Positions 5,810 to 6,849 of a stretch of DNA of 6,849 nt are shown here, piece by piece. Position 1 is the first letter of the stretch. Each line of letters starts with the position of its first letter. Below the pieces are notes generated by a model. The model was given only the letters and a program-made list of their open reading frames with translations, was not told the origin of the DNA and made no database searches. The DNA comes from an uncultured Ruminococcus sp. (GTDB taxonomy: Bacteria; Bacillota; Clostridia; Oscillospirales; Ruminococcaceae). The position numbers and the translations under genes were made by a program. The stretch is from the NCBI GenBank assembly GCA_946612185.1, contig CAMOEP010000117.1, positions 1 to 6,849 on the forward strand, given 5' to 3'.

Positions 5810-6544
5810 TCAAGATGATGCAGTTTGAAGGTAATTAGTAAGTCCGCTGAATAGAGTCAGCGCAACCTTTTCCTGGTATTCCTCAGTGTTCAGAAGCGCT
5901 GCCTCCTCCGGGTTCGACAAAAAGCCGCACTCCGCCATGACCGTGGGATTGTCACTGTAATAGCACAGGAAAAGTTCCTTTCCGCAAAGCTTTATCTCAC
6001 GGGAATTGTCCGGCTGCAAAAGCGCCTGAAAACTGTCCTGCAAACTCCTCGCAAGAACTTCACTCCGCTTATTCGTGGCAGAATAAAACATCTGCGCACC
6101 ACTGTACACCGGGTCAGTGAACTGGTTCTGGTGGATAGATATGCACACAGCGTTGCTCTCACTGTTGAAAAGCGCAAGCCGATTGTCCATGTCCGAACTT
6201 TTCTGGTTTGCAAGCCCCTCAATGCCCTCGTCGTGGATAGACCTGTCACTGTCACGGGTAACTTTCACCTCATACCCCGACACCTCCAGCAAGTCACGAA
6301 GCCGAAGGAGTATGCTGAGATTTATCCCCTTTTCCGGCACTCCCTCCACCGATACACAGCCGCCGTCAAAGCCGCCATGTCCTGCGTCCAGGATAATAAC
6401 CGGCGGTTCTTCAACGAAAACCTGCGCTGAAACTGCTGCGATTTCTCCTGCCTGTCTGCTTTCAAAGAATGACGCACTTCCTGCCGCTGCACCAATGCAC
6501 GCAAGGAGTGCGGCTGCGCCTATTAACCTGTCTCGTAATTTCAT
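5810..6544 (-). CDS. cwlD: N-acetylmuramoyl-L-alanine amidase, CwlD-like (Amidase_3 family)
   Basis: 244 codons. The start at 6544 has AAAGGGG (6552-6558) seven bases upstream; an in-frame upstream extension to 6619 is rejected because it runs into the mini-MITE and lacks an RBS. Residues 1-25 form a basic start plus hydrophobic segment: signal peptide or anchor. The zinc amidase domain spans about 48-240. It has DAGHGG (53-58, ligand H56), E71 in PEKGINLS, H138 in SIHQN and the catalytic E205 in VMAECGFLSNPEEA. Family role: cutting the bond between N-acetylmuramic acid and the stem peptide outside the membrane. Order and length match CwlD, the amidase that with PdaA makes muramic-delta-lactam in spore cortex. 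The amidase call is firm; the spore role is inference, and it may be a general wall hydrolase. Confidence 0.88.
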   Translation of the reverse strand: MKLRDRLIGAAALLACIGAAAGSASFFESRQAGEIAAVSAQVFVEEPPVIILDAGHGGFDGGCVSVEGVPEKGINLSILLRLRDLLEVSGYEVKVTRDSDRSIHDEGIEGLANQKSSDMDNRLALFNSESNAVCISIHQNQFTDPVYSGAQMFYSATNKRSEVLARSLQDSFQALLQPDNSREIKLCGKELFLCYYSDNPTVMAECGFLSNPEEAALLNTEEYQEKVALTLFSGLTNYLQTASS

Positions 6545-6603
6545 AGCTGTTCCCCTTTCGGTTTTTGTAAAACATATGCAGGAAAAGTCGGTTATATACT
6601 GAT

Positions 6604-6640
6604 TAAGGCAAAGCCGCACAGAGATTGCGGTGTTGCCTTA
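6604..6640. mobile_element. Miniature relative of the 172-bp MITE (37 bp, ends only)
   Basis: TAAGGCAAAGCCGCA (6604-6618) and TGCGGTGTTGCCTTA (6626-6640) form a 15-bp inverted repeat with two differing positions, around a 7-base loop. The right end reads GCGGTGTTGCC exactly as in the element at 1500-1671. The left end continues as CACAGAG, the same order as that element's terminal repeat. This looks like the two ends joined after loss of the interior. Flanking TTA/TAA at both sides fits insertion at a TA. As RNA it would fold into a stable hairpin, and a factor-independent terminator is excluded by the lack of a T-tract. Confidence 0.6.
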
Positions 6641-6665
6641 TAGCATTATTACAGTCTGAATACAA
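6637..6665 (-). promoter_or_regulatory. Possible promoter of the amidase gene, overlapping the mini-MITE end
   Basis: Minus strand: weak -35 TTGTAT (6660-6665), 17-bp spacer, extended -10 TGCTATAAG (TATAAG at 6637-6642). The last bases of the -10 belong to the mini-MITE terminal repeat, and transcription would start inside it near 6630. An alternative -10-like TATAAC at 6591-6596 lacks a matching -35. Confidence 0.4.
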
Positions 6666-6722
6666 GTCTTTGAGCCGAAAAAGTACGCCGGATATGTGCG
6701 GTGCTGATACAGAAGTTTTTTG

Positions 6723-6759
6723 CCATAGTATTTCTGATGTAAGGTCAGAAGTACTATGG
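6723..6759. repeat. 15-bp-stem inverted repeat upstream of the amidase
   Basis: CCATAGTATTTCTGA (6723-6737) pairs with TCAGAAGTACTATGG (6745-6759); 14 pairs are standard and one is G-T, with a 7-base loop. Neither strand has a T-tract right after the stem (the plus strand has a T6 before it), so it is not a classic intrinsic terminator. It could be an operator, an mRNA processing site, or a small repeat element. The rest of 6545-6787 shows no gene. Confidence 0.6.
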
Positions 6760-6787
6760 TACGGCAACAGCATTTACTTTTTGGGAA

Positions 6788-6849
6788 TTATTTAAGTCGC
6801 ACGTTTCTTTTTTTGATAATTGTCAGTTTTACGGACGTTCCGCCAAAGG
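6788..6849 (-). CDS. Possible C-terminal end of an upstream minus-strand gene (partial)
   Basis: The minus strand has an open frame entering from the right edge with 19 codons reading FGGTSVKLTIIKKRNVRLK before TAA at 6788-6790. A basic C-terminal tail is plausible for a real protein, but 19 codons are too few to identify or prove a gene, and another frame is open for 18 codons. If real, it would lie upstream of the amidase on the same strand with about 240 bp between them. Confidence 0.2.
   Translation of the reverse strand, partial: FGGTSVKLTIIKKRNVRLK

Noticed and set aside
5596..5838. An 80-codon plus-strand open frame across element B whose protein resembles a minus-strand frame across element A (shared VERRQKFCFYIVSEFTSVNV).
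   Set aside because: Element A and B are the same repeat inverted, so similar translations are expected. The palindrome also makes the opposite strand open (LPSLN and VERRQ are complementary readings of one block). There is no RBS, and differences between copies are not concentrated at third positions.
6117..6602. A 161-codon plus-strand open frame opposite the amidase.
   Set aside because: It lies over the well-supported amidase gene, is Ser/Pro-rich without a domain, and has no RBS.

Overview
The window looks like chromosomal DNA from a plant-fibre-degrading, low-to-mid GC Firmicute of the Ruminococcus type (Oscillospiraceae). This is an inference from three things: a secreted GH10 xylanase with a CBM22-like module, strong sigma-A promoters with AGGAGG-type ribosome binding sites, and a CwlD-type cell-wall amidase. 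No rRNA, tRNA or CRISPR array was seen.

Layout. (1) 1-1171, minus strand: 5' part of a secreted xylanase gene that runs off the left edge, with a good promoter at 1241-1269. (2) 1172-1698: a divergent intergenic region with inverted repeats, the forward promoter of the next operon (1462-1490), and a 172-bp MITE-like element (1500-1671) just downstream of that promoter. (3) 1699-4069, plus strand: two overlapping genes for the methyltransferase (HsdM) and specificity (HsdS) subunits of a type I restriction-modification system; no hsdR lies in the window. (4) 4036-4407: a large imperfect palindromic repeat (element A) that supplies the last codons of hsdS. (5) 4400-5470, minus strand: an unrecognised membrane-anchored protein with a near-perfect promoter whose spacer holds a G7 run. 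(6) 5524-5807: a second copy of the palindromic repeat (element B), inverted relative to A. (7) 5810-6544, minus strand: a CwlD-like N-acetylmuramoyl-L-alanine amidase. (8) 6545-6849: its upstream region with a 37-bp miniature of the same MITE family, a separate 15-bp-stem inverted repeat, and possibly the last codons of another minus-strand gene.

How it fits together. The xylanase and amidase look like ordinary chromosomal genes. The middle looks like accessory DNA: a methyltransferase pair without its nuclease, and an orphan gene bracketed by inverted copies of a palindromic repeat whose 66-bp core is identical between copies. Both hsdS and the orphan gene end inside repeat sequence, and the amidase stop codon lies 2 bp from a repeat end. 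The most interesting observations are the paired palindromic elements, their seven terminal mini-palindromes (one with a paired compensatory change), and the MITEs placed at predicted transcription starts.
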